Source: Planctomycetota bacterium | GTDB lineage: Bacteria > Planctomycetota > UBA1135 > GCA-002686595 | Assembly: GCA_020638875.1 (NCBI GenBank) | Contig: JACKHS010000005.1 | Span: forward strand, 1-64,000 | Reading direction: 5' to 3' | DNA: 64,000 bases | Part shown: piece after piece, positions 55,419 to 64,000 of the stretch | Layout: each line of letters begins with the position of its first letter | Numbering within the stretch: position 1 is the first letter of the stretch | Translations under genes and position numbers: made by a program | The notes under the pieces: generated by a model | Told to the model about the DNA's origin: nothing | What the model saw: the letters and a program-made list of their open reading frames with translations, nothing else | The model's database searches: none

Positions 55419-57355
55419 ATGAAGCACTCCCTGCTGCGCGCCGCGCTGCCCGCCTCCTTCGGGCTCCTGCTGACCTCCTCGCTCCTCCCGGCCCAGGACA
55501 CGCCGGTCACGACGCCGCTCGCGCGGGCCACGCGGGTGTTCGAGACGGCCGACCTCGACGCGAACGGGCGCCTCGACCTCGGCGAGGTCGCCAAGGCCTC
55601 GATCCCGCGCACGGCGGTCACGACCTGGGACGAGGACCAGAGCCGCTCGCTCTCGAAGGACGAGTTCCTCTGCTACTACCGGCAGCTCATGGTGAACGCC
55701 GGCCAGCAGCCCGGTGGGGAGCTCGACGGCGAGGTGCGCCGCATCGAAGCCGAGCGCAAGGCGCGCCAGGAGGAGGAGCGCGCCCGCCAGGAGCAGGAAC
55801 AGGAGCGCGCCAAGGCCGCGCAGAACCAGGACACCGCCGGCGCCGACGCGGCGGGGCAGGAGTCCACCGCCGAGAAGTACCGCCGCGCCCAGGCGGCCCT
55901 GGAGGAGCGCCTCGCGCGGGCGAAGTCCGAGCGCGAGGGCGCGGGCGGCGACGCGAACGTGCCGGCGCAGGAGTCGGCGCGCGAGCGCCTCGCCCGCGCG
56001 CAGCAGGCGCTCGAGGAGCGCGCGCGACTGGCCGGTCCGGCCGCGACGCGCGAGAAGCTCGCACGCGCCCAGGCGCAGCTCGAGGATCGCGCGCGGGCCC
56101 AGGCCGGTGGCGCGACCGAGCCGACGAACGCGGAGCTCGTCGCGCAGGTGCCGGCGAGCGAGCAGCAGAAGCTCGCGCGCGCGCTCGACGCGCTCGAGCA
56201 GCGCGCGCAGGCCGGGAGCTGGACGCGCGAGCAGCTCGCGAAGGAGAAGGCCGACCTCGTCGCCCGCGCCCGCGCGGAGCAGCAGGGCAAGGCCGCGGTC
56301 GAGCCGACCAACGCGGAGCTCGTCGCGCAGGTGCCGGCGAGCGAGCAGCAGAAGCTCGCGCGCGCGCGCGCGACGCGCTCGAGCAGCGCGCGCAGGCGGG
56401 GAGCTGGACGCGCGAACAGCTCGCGAAGGAGAAGGCCGACCTCGTCGCGCGCGCGCGCGCCGGAGCAGCAGGGCAAGGCCGCGGTCGAGCCGACGAACGC
56501 GGAGCTCGTGGCGCAGGTGCCGGCGAGCGAGCAGCAGAAGCTCGCGCGCGCGCTCGACGCGCTCGAGCAGCGCGCGCGCAGGCCGGGAGCTGGACGCGCG
56601 AACAGCTCGCGAAGGAGAAGGCCGACCTCGTCGCCCGCGCCCGCGCGGAGCAGCAGGGCAAGACGGCCGGCGGTCGAGCCGACGAACGCGGAGCTCGTGG
56701 CGCAGGTGCCGGCGAGCGAGCAGCAGCAAAGCTCGCGCGCGCCCTCGACGCGCTCTGAGCAGCGCGCGCAGGCGGGCAGCTGGACGCGCGAGCAGCTCGC
56801 GAAGGAGAAGGCCGACCTCGTCGCCCGCGCCCGCGCGGAGCAGCAGGGCAAGGCCGCGGTCGAGCCGACGAACGCGGAGCTCGTGGCGCAGGTGCCGGCG
56901 AGCGAGCAGCAGAAGCTCGCGCGCGCGCTCGACGCGCTCGAGCAGCGCGCGCGCAGGCCGGGCAGCTGGACGCGCGAACAGCTCGCGAAGGAGAAGGCCG
57001 ACCTCGTCGCCCGCGCCCGCGCGGAGCAGCAGGGCAAGGCCGGCCAGCCAGCGGAGCCGCGCAGCGCGCCGCGCAGCCGGGGCAGTCGCCCGACGAGCGC
57101 AAGCTGCAGGAGGCGCGCCGGCGCGCATCGGAGGCGCGCACCAAAGGCGCCGAGAAGCGTGACGACGGCGCCGCGCCGGCGCCGGGAACGGACGGCGCGA
57201 AGCCGCAGGCGAAGCCCGGCACGGAGCAAGCCGCGCCCACGCCCGGCGGCAAGCCGAAGGTGAAGCCCGCGCAGCCCAAGGCGCAGGAGCCGGCGCCCAA
57301 GCCCGCCGAGCGCCCCAAGCCCGAGCGCGGCCGCCCCGACGGTCCGCGCGCCTGA
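55419..57355 (+). CDS. secreted EF-hand protein with 61-residue tandem repeats, frame-disrupted
   Basis: Starts at ATG 55419 with a signal peptide (MKHSLLRAALPASFGLLL, cleavage near LPAQD). Two EF-hand loops follow (DLDANGRLDLGE, DEDQSRSLSKDE), then Glu/Arg/Gln coiled coil. Five tandem copies of a ~61-residue unit come next, with EPTNAELVAQVPASEQQKLA, ALDALEQRAQAGSWTREQLA and KEKADLVARARAEQQGKAA. Small indels in copies 2-5 shift the frame and one creates an in-frame TGA in another phase. The true end is probably the TGA at 57353-57355, reached after a Lys/Pro-rich tail (PAQPKAQEPAPKPAERPKPE). Net length is not a multiple of three. Confidence 0.75.
56118..57041 (+). repeat. five tandem ~183-bp coding repeats
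   Basis: Unit starts at 56118, 56301, 56487, 56676 and 56862, so the spacings are 183, 186, 189 and 186 bp. Only the first spacing is a clean 61 codons. The extra bases come from small insertions (for example CGCTCTGAGCAG versus CGCTCGAGCAG), not from whole codons. Confidence 0.9.
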
Positions 57356-57471
57356 CGGTCCGCGCCTCGGGCTCGGACGGCACACCGCGGCGCTCCGCCC
57401 TCGCGCGGGGGGCCGTGCCGTCGCGAGCGATCCGGCGTCGATCTCGCGCGCGCTGGTAGGCTCTGCGGGCC

Positions 57472-58650
57472 GTGAAGCGACCCAAGTCGAAGCTCCTGCT
57501 GCTGCTCGCACTGACGGGCGTCGCGCTCGCCGATCAGCTCGTCCTGCGCGTCGTCGCGCGCGACGGGCGCTTGCTCGAGCGGCGCGTCGCGCCCTTCGAT
57601 CCGCCGCTGTTCACCGACGGACAGCGGCACGCCTTCGAGAAGCTCGAGCGCTTCGTGCTGCACGGCGAGCCGCACCCGCTGCTCTCGATCCACGACGCCG
57701 AGCTCGGCTGGGCGCCTCCGCCCGGCGGCGCGGTGGGGGAGATGCACTTCGACGAGCGCGGCGCGCGCCTCGGTGCCCCGCTCGAGCCCGGCGCCGTGAC
57801 GCGTCACGTCGTGACGCTCGGCTGTTCGTTCACGCTCGGCGACGAGGTCGCGGACGAGGAGACCTGGCCGCGGCAACTCGACGCGTTGCGCGCGGACCTG
57901 CGGGTCACGAACCTCGGCATGAGCGGCTACGGCCTCGACCAGGCCTTGCTGCGCTACCGCCGCGATGCGCGCGGGCTCGGCGCGGACGAGGTCTGGTTGG
58001 GCTGGCTGCCGCCGGCCTCGCTGCGCACGACCACGCACTTCCGGCCGCTCGTGCGCCACTGGACCGGTCCGGTGCTGTTCAAGCCGCGCTTCGTGCTCCA
58101 GGGCGAGGAGCTGCACTTCGTCCCGAACCCCGGCGCGACGCTGGCGGACACGTATCGCCTGCTCGGCGATCAGCGCGCGTTCCTCGCCGAGGTCGGCGCC
58201 ACGGACTCGTGGGTGTTGCGCGCGCCCGCCGCGTACGCGCCGCTCGGCAGCTCGTGGCTGCACCAGAGCGCGCTCGCGCGGCTGTGGCTCACCTGGCGAG
58301 AGCACGGGGACCGCAACAGCGGACCTTGGTTGCTCGACGAGCGGAGCGAGGTCCATCGCCTGGTGCGCGCGCTGGTGCTGGCGCTGCGCGACGACGTCGA
58401 GCGCGACGGCGCGCGCTTCCGCTTGCTCGTGCTGCCGGGCCGCGAGGAGCTCGAGGCCGCCGCGCGCGGCGCTGCGCCGTACTGGCGGAGCGTCACGAAG
58501 GCCTTGGAGGACGAAGGCGTCGAGGTGATCGACCTGCGCGAGGCCTGCCTCGCGGCGGGGATGGCGACGAGCGACGCCTACTGGGCCGGTGGGGGGCACT
58601 ACGGCAGCGCGGGGAACCTCGTCGTCGCCCGTGCGCTCGCCGACCGGTGA
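57472..58650 (+). CDS. SGNH/GDSL-type hydrolase-like protein
   Basis: The 392-aa protein starts at GTG with a membrane anchor or signal segment (SKLLLLLALTGVALADQLVL). Block I reads VVTLGCSFTLGDEVADEETW, the catalytic Ser being in GCSFT; block II has NLGMSGYGLDQALL; and the final block GGGHYGSAGNLVVA provides the His. This type of SGNH protein occurs near polysaccharide and lipid-acylation genes, but the substrate is unknown. A weak -10 (TAGGCT, 57457-57462) lies just upstream. Confidence 0.8.
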   Translation: MKRPKSKLLLLLALTGVALADQLVLRVVARDGRLLERRVAPFDPPLFTDGQRHAFEKLERFVLHGEPHPLLSIHDAELGWAPPPGGAVGEMHFDERGARLGAPLEPGAVTRHVVTLGCSFTLGDEVADEETWPRQLDALRADLRVTNLGMSGYGLDQALLRYRRDARGLGADEVWLGWLPPASLRTTTHFRPLVRHWTGPVLFKPRFVLQGEELHFVPNPGATLADTYRLLGDQRAFLAEVGATDSWVLRAPAAYAPLGSSWLHQSALARLWLTWREHGDRNSGPWLLDERSEVHRLVRALVLALRDDVERDGARFRLLVLPGREELEAAARGAAPYWRSVTKALEDEGVEVIDLREACLAAGMATSDAYWAGGGHYGSAGNLVVARALADR

Positions 58651-58745
58651 GTCGGACGCTGCACCGGCCGTGACATGCAGGCGCCCGGCGGGGGAGCCGG
58701 GCGCCGTCGCTGCGAGGCGGAATCTCGCTCGAGGTGCTGCGTCGA

Positions 58746-59126
58746 TCAGGCCGCTTCGGGACCGTCGTTCACGAGGTTCATGAGCTGCTCCTCGCCCGCG
58801 CGCCAGGCGTAGCCGTCCGTGAGCTCTCCCGAGCGACCGGGGATCAGCACGCGGAAGGGGTTGGCTTCGTCGAGCAGACAGCCGAGGCGTTTCAGCTCCT
58901 TCTCGGCCAGGCGCAGCTCGCGCCGCTGGTTGGCGATGTCGGCGCGCACGTTCAGCTCGGCCATCGCGCGCACGCGACGCGCCAGGCGTTCGCGGCCGTT
59001 GCGGAGCTGGTGCAGCCGCACGTTCAGGTCGCGGAGGGCTTCCGCGCGTTCGCGCAGTTCGCGGTGGATGGCTTCGATCAGAGGGATCAAGCGCTTCGCA
59101 CCTTCGTGGTTGTAGGCGTTCTTCAT
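58746..59126 (-). CDS. DUF2203-like coiled-coil protein
   Basis: The 126-aa protein opens NAYNHEGAKRLIPLIEAIHREL, has a long central helix (RLAEKELKRLGCLLDEANPF) and ends with YAWRAGEEQLMNLVNDG, which resembles the conserved end of DUF2203 (W-R-x-GE). ATG 59126 is supported by AAGGAG 8 nt upstream, so the longer frame to 59252 is not used. Composition is a little lower in GC than average. Function unknown. Confidence 0.65.
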   Translation of the reverse strand: MKNAYNHEGAKRLIPLIEAIHRELRERAEALRDLNVRLHQLRNGRERLARRVRAMAELNVRADIANQRRELRLAEKELKRLGCLLDEANPFRVLIPGRSGELTDGYAWRAGEEQLMNLVNDGPEAA

Positions 59127-59417
59127 GGCTTGGTCTCCTTGCGGGGGGTCCCGAAGTACGGCGCCCGAAGCCGCGTCGGGACCGAGACCGAGCGCTCCGG
59201 CGGTCTTTTTTGCACGCGCCGCATTCACGAGGATTCCGAGGTTTTCCGTCACGAACGCAGCGCTGCGCGCAGGCGGGAACCTCGGCGCTCGGCGAGGCTC
59301 GCGACATGGTCGCGGTGCCCGGGACGATCACCGCGACGGAGCCGGGTGTCGGCGCGGACAGGCTCCTGGCCCGGTCGCTTCAGGAACGCGCACGCCAGCC
59401 GTCGTGAATCGACCGGG

Positions 59418-59639
59418 CTAGTCCTCGTCGACCAGGATGACCTCGACGGGACAGGACTCGGCGGCCTCGAGCACGGCAGCGCGCAGCTCGTCGTCGGCCG
59501 CGACGGCCTCGAGCGCTCCCGGACGCACGCGGCACTCGCCGCCGGCCACGACTTCGAAGACGCGCGGGGCGAGGTCCTCGCAGAGGTTGCAAGAGATGCA
59601 GCCCTCTTCGATGCGCAGGGTACGTAGCGGCTCGGTCAC
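59418..59639 (-). CDS. small ferredoxin
   Basis: The 73-aa protein has EEGCISCNLCEDLAPRVFEV and a late AESCPVEVI, giving C-x2-C-x2-C...C-P for one iron-sulfur cluster (4Fe-4S ferredoxin type; with no second set of Cys). Electron carrier, partner unknown. GTG start at 59639, a short distance from the palindromic -10 at 59664-59674 shared with the divergent QueD gene. Confidence 0.88.
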   Translation of the reverse strand: MTEPLRTLRIEEGCISCNLCEDLAPRVFEVVAGGECRVRPGALEAVAADDELRAAVLEAAESCPVEVILVDED

Positions 59640-59663
59640 GGTGGAGGCTCTCGCGGCGGGGCA

Positions 59664-59674
59664 GTAGATTCTAC
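59664..59674. promoter_or_regulatory. palindromic -10 region between ferredoxin and PTPS/QueD genes
   Basis: GTAGATTCTAC reads as TAGATT on the plus strand and TAGAAT on the minus strand, so the same bases can act as -10 for both divergent genes. Clear -35 hexamers were not found on either side. Confidence 0.4.
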
Positions 59675-59707
59675 GGCCCTCCGCCGGCCAGAACCCCCGC
59701 CGTCCCC

Positions 59708-60135
59708 ATGCCCGCCCCCTGCCTCGAGCTCACCCACCGCCAGGAGTTCTCCGCGGCGCACCGCCTGCACGACCCCGCGCTCAGCGACGAGGAGAACCGT
59801 CGGCTCTACGGCCCGTGCAACAACCCGCGCGGTCACGGGCACAACTACGAGTACGAAGTCACCGTGCGGGGCCCCGTGCCGCGCTCGGGCATGATCCTCG
59901 ACCTCAACGTGCTGACCGTGATCATGCGCGAGGAGATCTTCGCGCACGTCGACCACAAGCACCTCGACCACGACGTGCCGTTCCTGCAGGGGCGCATCTC
60001 CACCGCCGAGAACCTGTGCATCGCCTTCTGGGAGCGGCTGGCGCCGCGCCTCGCCGGCTACGACGGTTGCGCGCTGCACCGCATCCGCGTCTACGAGACG
60101 CGCGGCTCCTTCGTCGACTACTACGGCCCCGACGC

Positions 60136-60139
<4 letters not shown>
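59708..60139 (+). CDS. 6-pyruvoyltetrahydropterin synthase / QueD family protein
   Basis: The 143-aa protein has the family zinc-binding histidines (FSAAHRLHD; RGHGHNYEYEVTV), the catalytic Cys motif YGPCNNPRGHGH, and DHKHLDHDVPFL and STAENLCIAFWERL. Converts 7,8-dihydroneopterin triphosphate either to 6-carboxytetrahydropterin (queuosine route) or 6-pyruvoyltetrahydropterin. The overlap with folE (ATGA) shows the substrate is supplied by the next gene. Which product is made is not settled; no other queuosine genes are here. Confidence 0.9.
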
Positions 60140-60693
<554 letters not shown>

Positions 60694-60711
60694 GCTCGGC
60701 CCGGGCGGACG

Positions 60712-61413
60712 CTACGCCGCGCCGCCCGGCGGCGGCACGGTCCAGTCCGCTTGCCCGTCGGCGCCGCGCCAGGCCTGCCAGACGACCTCGGCGACCTCCG
60801 CGGGGGTGTTCATCGTCGAGCGGTCCCACTCGCCCGGCACGTCGTCGAAGATCGTGGTGTCGGTGCCGCCCGGGTAGACCGTGACGACGCGCACGCCCGC
60901 CTCGCGCAGCTCCTCGCGCAGCGCGTCGTCGAGGCCGCGCAGGCCGTACTTCGTGGCGCAGTAGCCGGTGCTGCCGGGGTAGCCCTGCAGGCCGGCCATG
61001 GAGGAGATGCCGACGATCACGCCTCGGCTCCCGAGCAGCGCCGGGAGGGCCGCCTGCGTGACCAGGAACGGGCCGGTCAGGTTGACGCGCAGCAGCCGCT
61101 CCCAGGTGGCGAGGTCGAGCTCGGCGAAGGGCGCCACGGCGAAGACGCCCGCGTTGTTCACGAGCACGTCCAGCCCGCCGAGGGCCGCGACGGCCGCGGT
61201 CACGCCGCGCGCGACGGAGGCCGGATCGGCCTGGTCGAGCTCGACGACGTGCGCGCGGCCGCCGGCGGCCGCGACCTCGCGCGCGACCGCCTCGAGCTCG
61301 GAGCGCGTGCGCGCCGCCAGGGCGAGCGCCGCGCCCTCGCGGGCGAAGCGCAGGGCGACGGCGCGGCCGATGCCGCGGCCGGCGCCGGTGACGAGGACGC
61401 GCACGGGGCTCAT
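60712..61413 (-). CDS. short-chain dehydrogenase/reductase (SDR)
   Basis: The 233-aa NAD(P)H enzyme has TGAGRGIGRAVALRFA (cofactor), LVNNAGVFAVAPF, SSMAGLQGYPG (catalytic Ser) and GYCATKYGLRGLDDAL (Y-x3-K). The Arg after the first Gly cluster favours NADPH. Substrate is unknown. It is convergent with folE, so not in the same operon; a sepiapterin-reductase role would fit with the PTPS and folE genes but is only a suggestion. Confidence 0.9.
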   Translation of the reverse strand: MSPVRVLVTGAGRGIGRAVALRFAREGAALALAARTRSELEAVAREVAAAGGRAHVVELDQADPASVARGVTAAVAALGGLDVLVNNAGVFAVAPFAELDLATWERLLRVNLTGPFLVTQAALPALLGSRGVIVGISSMAGLQGYPGSTGYCATKYGLRGLDDALREELREAGVRVVTVYPGGTDTTIFDDVPGEWDRSTMNTPAEVAEVVWQAWRGADGQADWTVPPPGGAA

Positions 61414-61511
61414 GCGCGGACCTTAGCCCGCCGCACTCCCGGCGTCGATCTCCGGGCCGCGGGCGCGTGAGGTCGCGGCGGATGGGGCGGAAGGAAGGCC
61501 TGCGCCAGCGC

Positions 61512-61517
61512 TACAAT
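61512..61517 (+). promoter_or_regulatory. -10 element implying a leaderless start
   Basis: TACAAT lies 6 nt before the ATG at 61524. No good -35 was seen. If used, the mRNA would begin within a base or two of the start codon. Confidence 0.45.
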
Positions 61518-61523
61518 CCCCGG

Positions 61524-62312
61524 ATGGATTGGAGCGACCTCGGCGCGCAGTTCTGCCTCCAGCTCGGCTTCGGCGTGCTCCTCGCGCTGGCGTTCGTGCC
61601 CAAGGCGCCCGTCGGCGTGCTCTTCTACCGCGTGATGGGCACGACGGCGCTGGTGCCGCTGGCCATCGCCGCGCTGGTGCCGGTGACCCACGGCGGCCGC
61701 GCCTGGGGCGACCCCGCCGTGCTGTGCGCGTGGGCGTCGATCCTCGCGTGGCCGATCTACTCGGGGCCGGTGCGCGGCCGACGCTGGGCGGCGGCGCTCG
61801 GGTGGGCGCTGGCGTTCTGCGTCGCCGCGCTGGTGCTCACGCTGCGCCGCGCGCTGCCGGAGGAGAGCGCCGCCGAGCTCGCGCTCGCCAGCCTGTCCGC
61901 GCTCGCGACGGGCGCAGTGGCGGGCAGCGTGGGCCTCGCGATGGTCCTGGGCCACTGGTACCTGACCGTGCCGAACCTGTCCGTGAAGCACCTCGGACGC
62001 CTGAACCGCGTCACCATGGGCAGCATGGCGGCCTCGCTGCTGCTGCTGGGGCTCTCGCTGCTGTTCTTCCAGGGCCAGCTCTACAGCGAGCGCGGCAGCT
62101 CGATCTTCGGGCCCTGGGGGCTCTTCCACCTCGGCACCCGCGCGCTGGTCGGCCTCGTGCTGCCGCTGGTCTTCGCCTTCATGACGACCGGCTCGCTGAA
62201 GTACGGCAACACGCGCTCCGCGACCGGCATCCTGTACGCCTCGACCGTGCTGGTCCTGATCGGCACGGCCCTCTCGATCAACCTCCAGGACAGCTACGGG
62301 CTGCCCCTGTGA
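61524..62312 (+). CDS. polytopic membrane protein of unknown function
   Basis: The 262-aa protein is almost entirely hydrophobic, with about eight predicted helices (LQLGFGVLLALAFVPKAPVG, MGTTALVPLAIAALVPV, ASLLLLGLSLLFFQGQLYS, LVGLVLPLVFAFMTTGSLKY, GILYASTVLVLIGTALSI). Polar spots in the middle (LGHWYLTVPNLSVKHLGRLN) could be functional: the His and Trp there and in FGPWGLFHLGTRALV are unusual within membrane segments. I do not recognise the family. It lies 10 bp before a zinc-ribbon membrane protein and is probably co-transcribed with it. Confidence 0.7.
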   Translation: MDWSDLGAQFCLQLGFGVLLALAFVPKAPVGVLFYRVMGTTALVPLAIAALVPVTHGGRAWGDPAVLCAWASILAWPIYSGPVRGRRWAAALGWALAFCVAALVLTLRRALPEESAAELALASLSALATGAVAGSVGLAMVLGHWYLTVPNLSVKHLGRLNRVTMGSMAASLLLLGLSLLFFQGQLYSERGSSIFGPWGLFHLGTRALVGLVLPLVFAFMTTGSLKYGNTRSATGILYASTVLVLIGTALSINLQDSYGLPL

Positions 62313-62322
62313 CGCGCGCGAC

Positions 62323-62835
62323 ATGAGCGAGGCCCAGGTCCGACCGCTCTCCCTGCGCGTGCCGTGCGCCTGCGGCGCCTCCGTCGCGCTCGAGGTCGAC
62401 CCCGCCGTGGGGACGCCCGCGTCCGCGCGCTGCGCCGCGTGCGGCGAGGAGCGCGCGCTGACCCCCGGCCGGCTCGACGCAGACGGCGGCCTGTGGGCCT
62501 GCCAGGCCTGCGGCCACCCCGAGCTCTTCACGAAGAAGGACCTGCCCCAGGCCGTCGGCATCGCGGTCGTGGTCGTGGCGGCCGTGCTGGCCCCGTTCAC
62601 GCACTACCTCAGCCTCGCCGTGGCGGCGCTGATCGACCTCGGTCTCTACTTCGTGATGTCCGAGGTGGTCATGTGCTACGTGTGCGGCGCCGAGCACCGT
62701 CGCGGCGCCGCGCGGCCGCGCCACCCGCGCTACGACCGGGAGATCGCGGAGCGCCTCGCCTACGGCAAGCGCGCCGTCATGGGCAAGCCGATGCGCGCGG
62801 GCGGCACGGCCGACGCGCCCGAGCCCGAGCACTGA
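62323..62835 (+). CDS. small zinc-ribbon membrane protein
   Basis: The 170-aa protein has an N-terminal Cys set (VPCACGASV; ARCAACGEER), a second ribbon (LWACQACGHPELFTKKD), then two transmembrane helices (VGIAVVVVAAVLAPFTHYLS; LAVAALIDLGLYFVMSEVVM) ending with CYVCGAEHR. A short Arg/His-rich tail follows. The pattern looks like a membrane-bound Cys4 protein of unknown role. It lies 10 bp from the upstream membrane protein gene, suggesting they function together. Confidence 0.7.
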   Translation: MSEAQVRPLSLRVPCACGASVALEVDPAVGTPASARCAACGEERALTPGRLDADGGLWACQACGHPELFTKKDLPQAVGIAVVVVAAVLAPFTHYLSLAVAALIDLGLYFVMSEVVMCYVCGAEHRRGAARPRHPRYDREIAERLAYGKRAVMGKPMRAGGTADAPEPEH

Positions 62836-62841
62836 GCCTCA

Positions 62842-62921
62842 CCGCGCGGATGCCGCGCGGCTCGGGGCTTCAGCAGGAAGCCCCAAACGAACTGCGGCGG
62901 ACCGGCGCAGGCCGATCCGCC
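62842..62921 (+). terminator. three successive hairpins after the membrane-protein operon
   Basis: 62842-62860 has arms CCGCGCGG/CCGCGCGG with a 3-nt loop. 62864-62884 has arms GGGGCTTC/GAAGCCCC with loop AGCAG. 62896-62921 has arms GGCGGACCGGC/GCCGATCCGCC with one G-U/A-C imperfection. No long T-run follows. Together they make a strong end to transcription. Confidence 0.7.
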
Positions 62922-63066
62922 ACAGGAAGCATTGGGGGGCAGGCAGCTTAGCCATTCTCGCTGGCCATGCCCGGCCCCCGGCGGCATCACTCAGGCCGAA
63001 CCTCCGAGGTGAAGGTCCACGAGCATCGCCAGGGGCCTGTTGGGTTTATGACTAGTGTCGATTTTG

Positions 63067-63080
63067 ATCACCTCCTTTGG
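63067..63080 (-). promoter_or_regulatory. unusually complete Shine-Dalgarno-like sequence with no clear gene
   Basis: On the minus strand, AAAGGAGGTGATC is a full complement of the 16S 3' end. A GTG lies within it (63069-63071) and ATC codons follow, opening a 26-codon frame to the TGA at 62991. No ATG lies at proper spacing. The rest of the 62836-63274 spacer holds hairpins and a terminator but no recognised gene. Confidence 0.4.
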
Positions 63081-63178
63081 GGCTGAGTGAGTCCCCGCTT
63101 CCTGTGGCTCGTCCGGGGGGTCGGGGACCCGGCACCCGGCGGACTGATGCTGGAAATGTACACCTCGCGCGGGGCGAG

Positions 63179-63209
63179 AAAAGGGGCCGAGCCGGGAGTT
63201 CCTGCTCGG
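63179..63209 (-). terminator. intrinsic terminator downstream of the porin gene
   Basis: On the minus strand, CCGAGC/GCTCGG arms (63187-63192 and 63204-63209) are followed by CCCC and a short T-run (63179-63182). It is placed 65 nt after the porin stop. Confidence 0.6.
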
Positions 63210-63274
63210 TCCCCGAATTGGATGCCCGCGAGCGGCCAGGAGGGGCGATCGGAGCGCCGGGCGGCGCCTCGCGA

Positions 63275-64000
63275 TCAGAAAGAGACCGTCAGGCCCAGAG
63301 CCACCAGGATCTCGTGGGGGCCGTCGGAGAGGCCGCTCTTGCGGGCGTCGGAGTACTGCAATTGCCACTTGGCGTCGTGCCCGCTGATGTAGCGGTTGAC
63401 GCCGAAGCTCAAGGTCTGGCGCTTGAAGTCGAGCGGCGTGTTGCGATCGTCGAAGTCGTCGAAGCGCACGGCCAACTCGTAGGTCTTGGGCACGATCATG
63501 TAGCTGGCCGTCACGCTCCAGGGCTGCGTGCCGCCGCGCTGCTCGCCGACGAACGTCGAGTCGTAGCCCATGCCGTAGTCGAGCCACTCGGCCTGCAGGC
63601 TGATGCCGCGGTGCACGAGGTAGGCATCGAGCGCCCAGACGGTGCCGTCGCCCAGGGAGGCGTCGTCGGCCATGGAGACGCCGAGGCTCGCGCGCGTCCC
63701 GGGGCCGGCGTCGTAGGCGCCCTCCCAGGGCAGCTCGTCCTCGCCGACGACGTTCACCTTCAGGTTGAGCGTGGTGAGCCAGTCCTCGACCGTACCGTCG
63801 GCGCCGTTCTGCAGCGCGGCCGCCCAGTGCACGCGGCCGTGGTCGCCGTTGAGCATCGCGCCTTGGTCGCGCACGGACCAGAAGACGCCGTTGCGCGTGC
63901 GCGTGATGAAGAGCAGGTCGCGCGCCTCGACGACGCCCGAGCGCAGGAAGGGCGACTTGAAGCGCCCCATCGTGGCGGTGATCTCCTCGCCTGCCTGGAA
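63275..64000 (-). CDS. OprP/OprO-type porin (phosphate-selective porin family), 5' partial
   Basis: Outer-membrane beta-barrel. The frame stays open to the window's edge, so the N-terminal signal peptide is missing; the Met at 63970 is internal. Visible blocks are AGEEITATMGRFKSPFLRSG (loop/strand typical of the family), RDLLFITRTR, paired strands with alternating hydrophobics, and the terminal strand ILVALGLTVSF ending in Phe, as outer-membrane proteins do. Phosphate selectivity cannot be claimed from this fragment. Terminator follows. Confidence 0.82.
   Translation of the reverse strand, partial: FQAGEEITATMGRFKSPFLRSGVVEARDLLFITRTRNGVFWSVRDQGAMLNGDHGRVHWAAALQNGADGTVEDWLTTLNLKVNVVGEDELPWEGAYDAGPGTRASLGVSMADDASLGDGTVWALDAYLVHRGISLQAEWLDYGMGYDSTFVGEQRGGTQPWSVTASYMIVPKTYELAVRFDDFDDRNTPLDFKRQTLSFGVNRYISGHDAKWQLQYSDARKSGLSDGPHEILVALGLTVSF

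Noticed and set aside
56118..57041. CRISPR or other non-coding repeat array
   Set aside because: The units are 183 bp with no spacers and encode a clear helical repeat in a frame with a signal peptide.
55687..59331. A 1214-codon minus-strand frame opposite the EF-hand gene
   Set aside because: Antisense of the 183-bp repeats; periodic but without protein features.
62760..62990. A 76-codon minus-strand frame starting with two Met
   Set aside because: It crosses two strong hairpins and overlaps the zinc-ribbon gene in antisense; composition gives no support.
63061..63080. 3' end of a 16S rRNA gene (GATCACCTCCTTT on the plus strand)
   Set aside because: No 16S helices or sequence exist upstream; only the last ~13 bases match, as expected for a strong SD on the opposite strand.

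Overview
The window is very GC-rich chromosomal DNA. I suggest Planctomycetota, possibly a marine or freshwater lineage. The main clue is a secreted FG-GAP repeat protein whose C-terminal module (YCTGAPNS...) I associate with that phylum. Supporting signs are an enhancer-binding protein fused to a Ser/Thr-kinase-like domain, few Shine-Dalgarno sites, and several possible leaderless starts. The assignment is an inference, because no rRNA lies in the window. Most genes are ordinary housekeeping genes packed into short operons, with many 4-base start/stop overlaps.

Layout. 1-6824 (+): an RND efflux adaptor (5' end outside) and permease, then a secreted TPR protein, an ECF sigma factor and a second exported TPR protein. 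6888-9768: UDP-glucose dehydrogenase, tRNA-Val(TAC), and a frame-disrupted THUMP-like methyltransferase. 9919-14008: a degenerate NtrC-type regulator and a GT-C-like membrane protein. 14067-17752 (-): ThiI with its cysteine desulfurase, then a RAYT transposase element bounded by inverted repeats. 17770-19399 (-): a carboxypeptidase-regulatory-like protein and an HD hydrolase. 19569-23234 (+): DAHP synthase, tpiA, secG, pyrE, yicC. 23278-24300: a low-GC SIR2-like gene, the clearest compositional outlier. 24318-26721 (+): GNAT, gmk, coaC, coaB. 26784-38034 (+): ftsK, a motorless FtsK-like partner, rimO, pgsA, pgpA, a SpoIIE-type phosphatase, a MazG protein, priA. 38114-41746 (-): two secreted proteins. 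41947-46750 (+): a kinase-like/TPR/GAF/sigma54-activator fusion with a frame-broken middle. 46751-55049 (-): zinc-ribbon protein, CPBP protease, larB, carA; tsaD and an S41 protease; a split transketolase. 55419-58650 (+): an EF-hand protein with 61-residue repeats and an SGNH hydrolase. 58746-64000: DUF2203-like protein, ferredoxin, PTPS/QueD, folE, SDR, two small membrane proteins, and the 3' end of an OprP-like porin.

The most notable features are the FtsK pair, in which a second protein keeps FtsK's four-helix N-terminus, acidic linker and gamma-like winged helix but has no motor; the solitary SIR2 gene; the kinase-to-sigma54 fusion; and the RAYT element with a 96-bp tandem duplication of its left end. 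Four genes (8459-9768, 15286-16430, 41947-46750, 55419-57355) carry frameshifts in GC-repeat tracts. Uncorrected long-read indels are the simplest explanation, so I do not assume these genes are dead.
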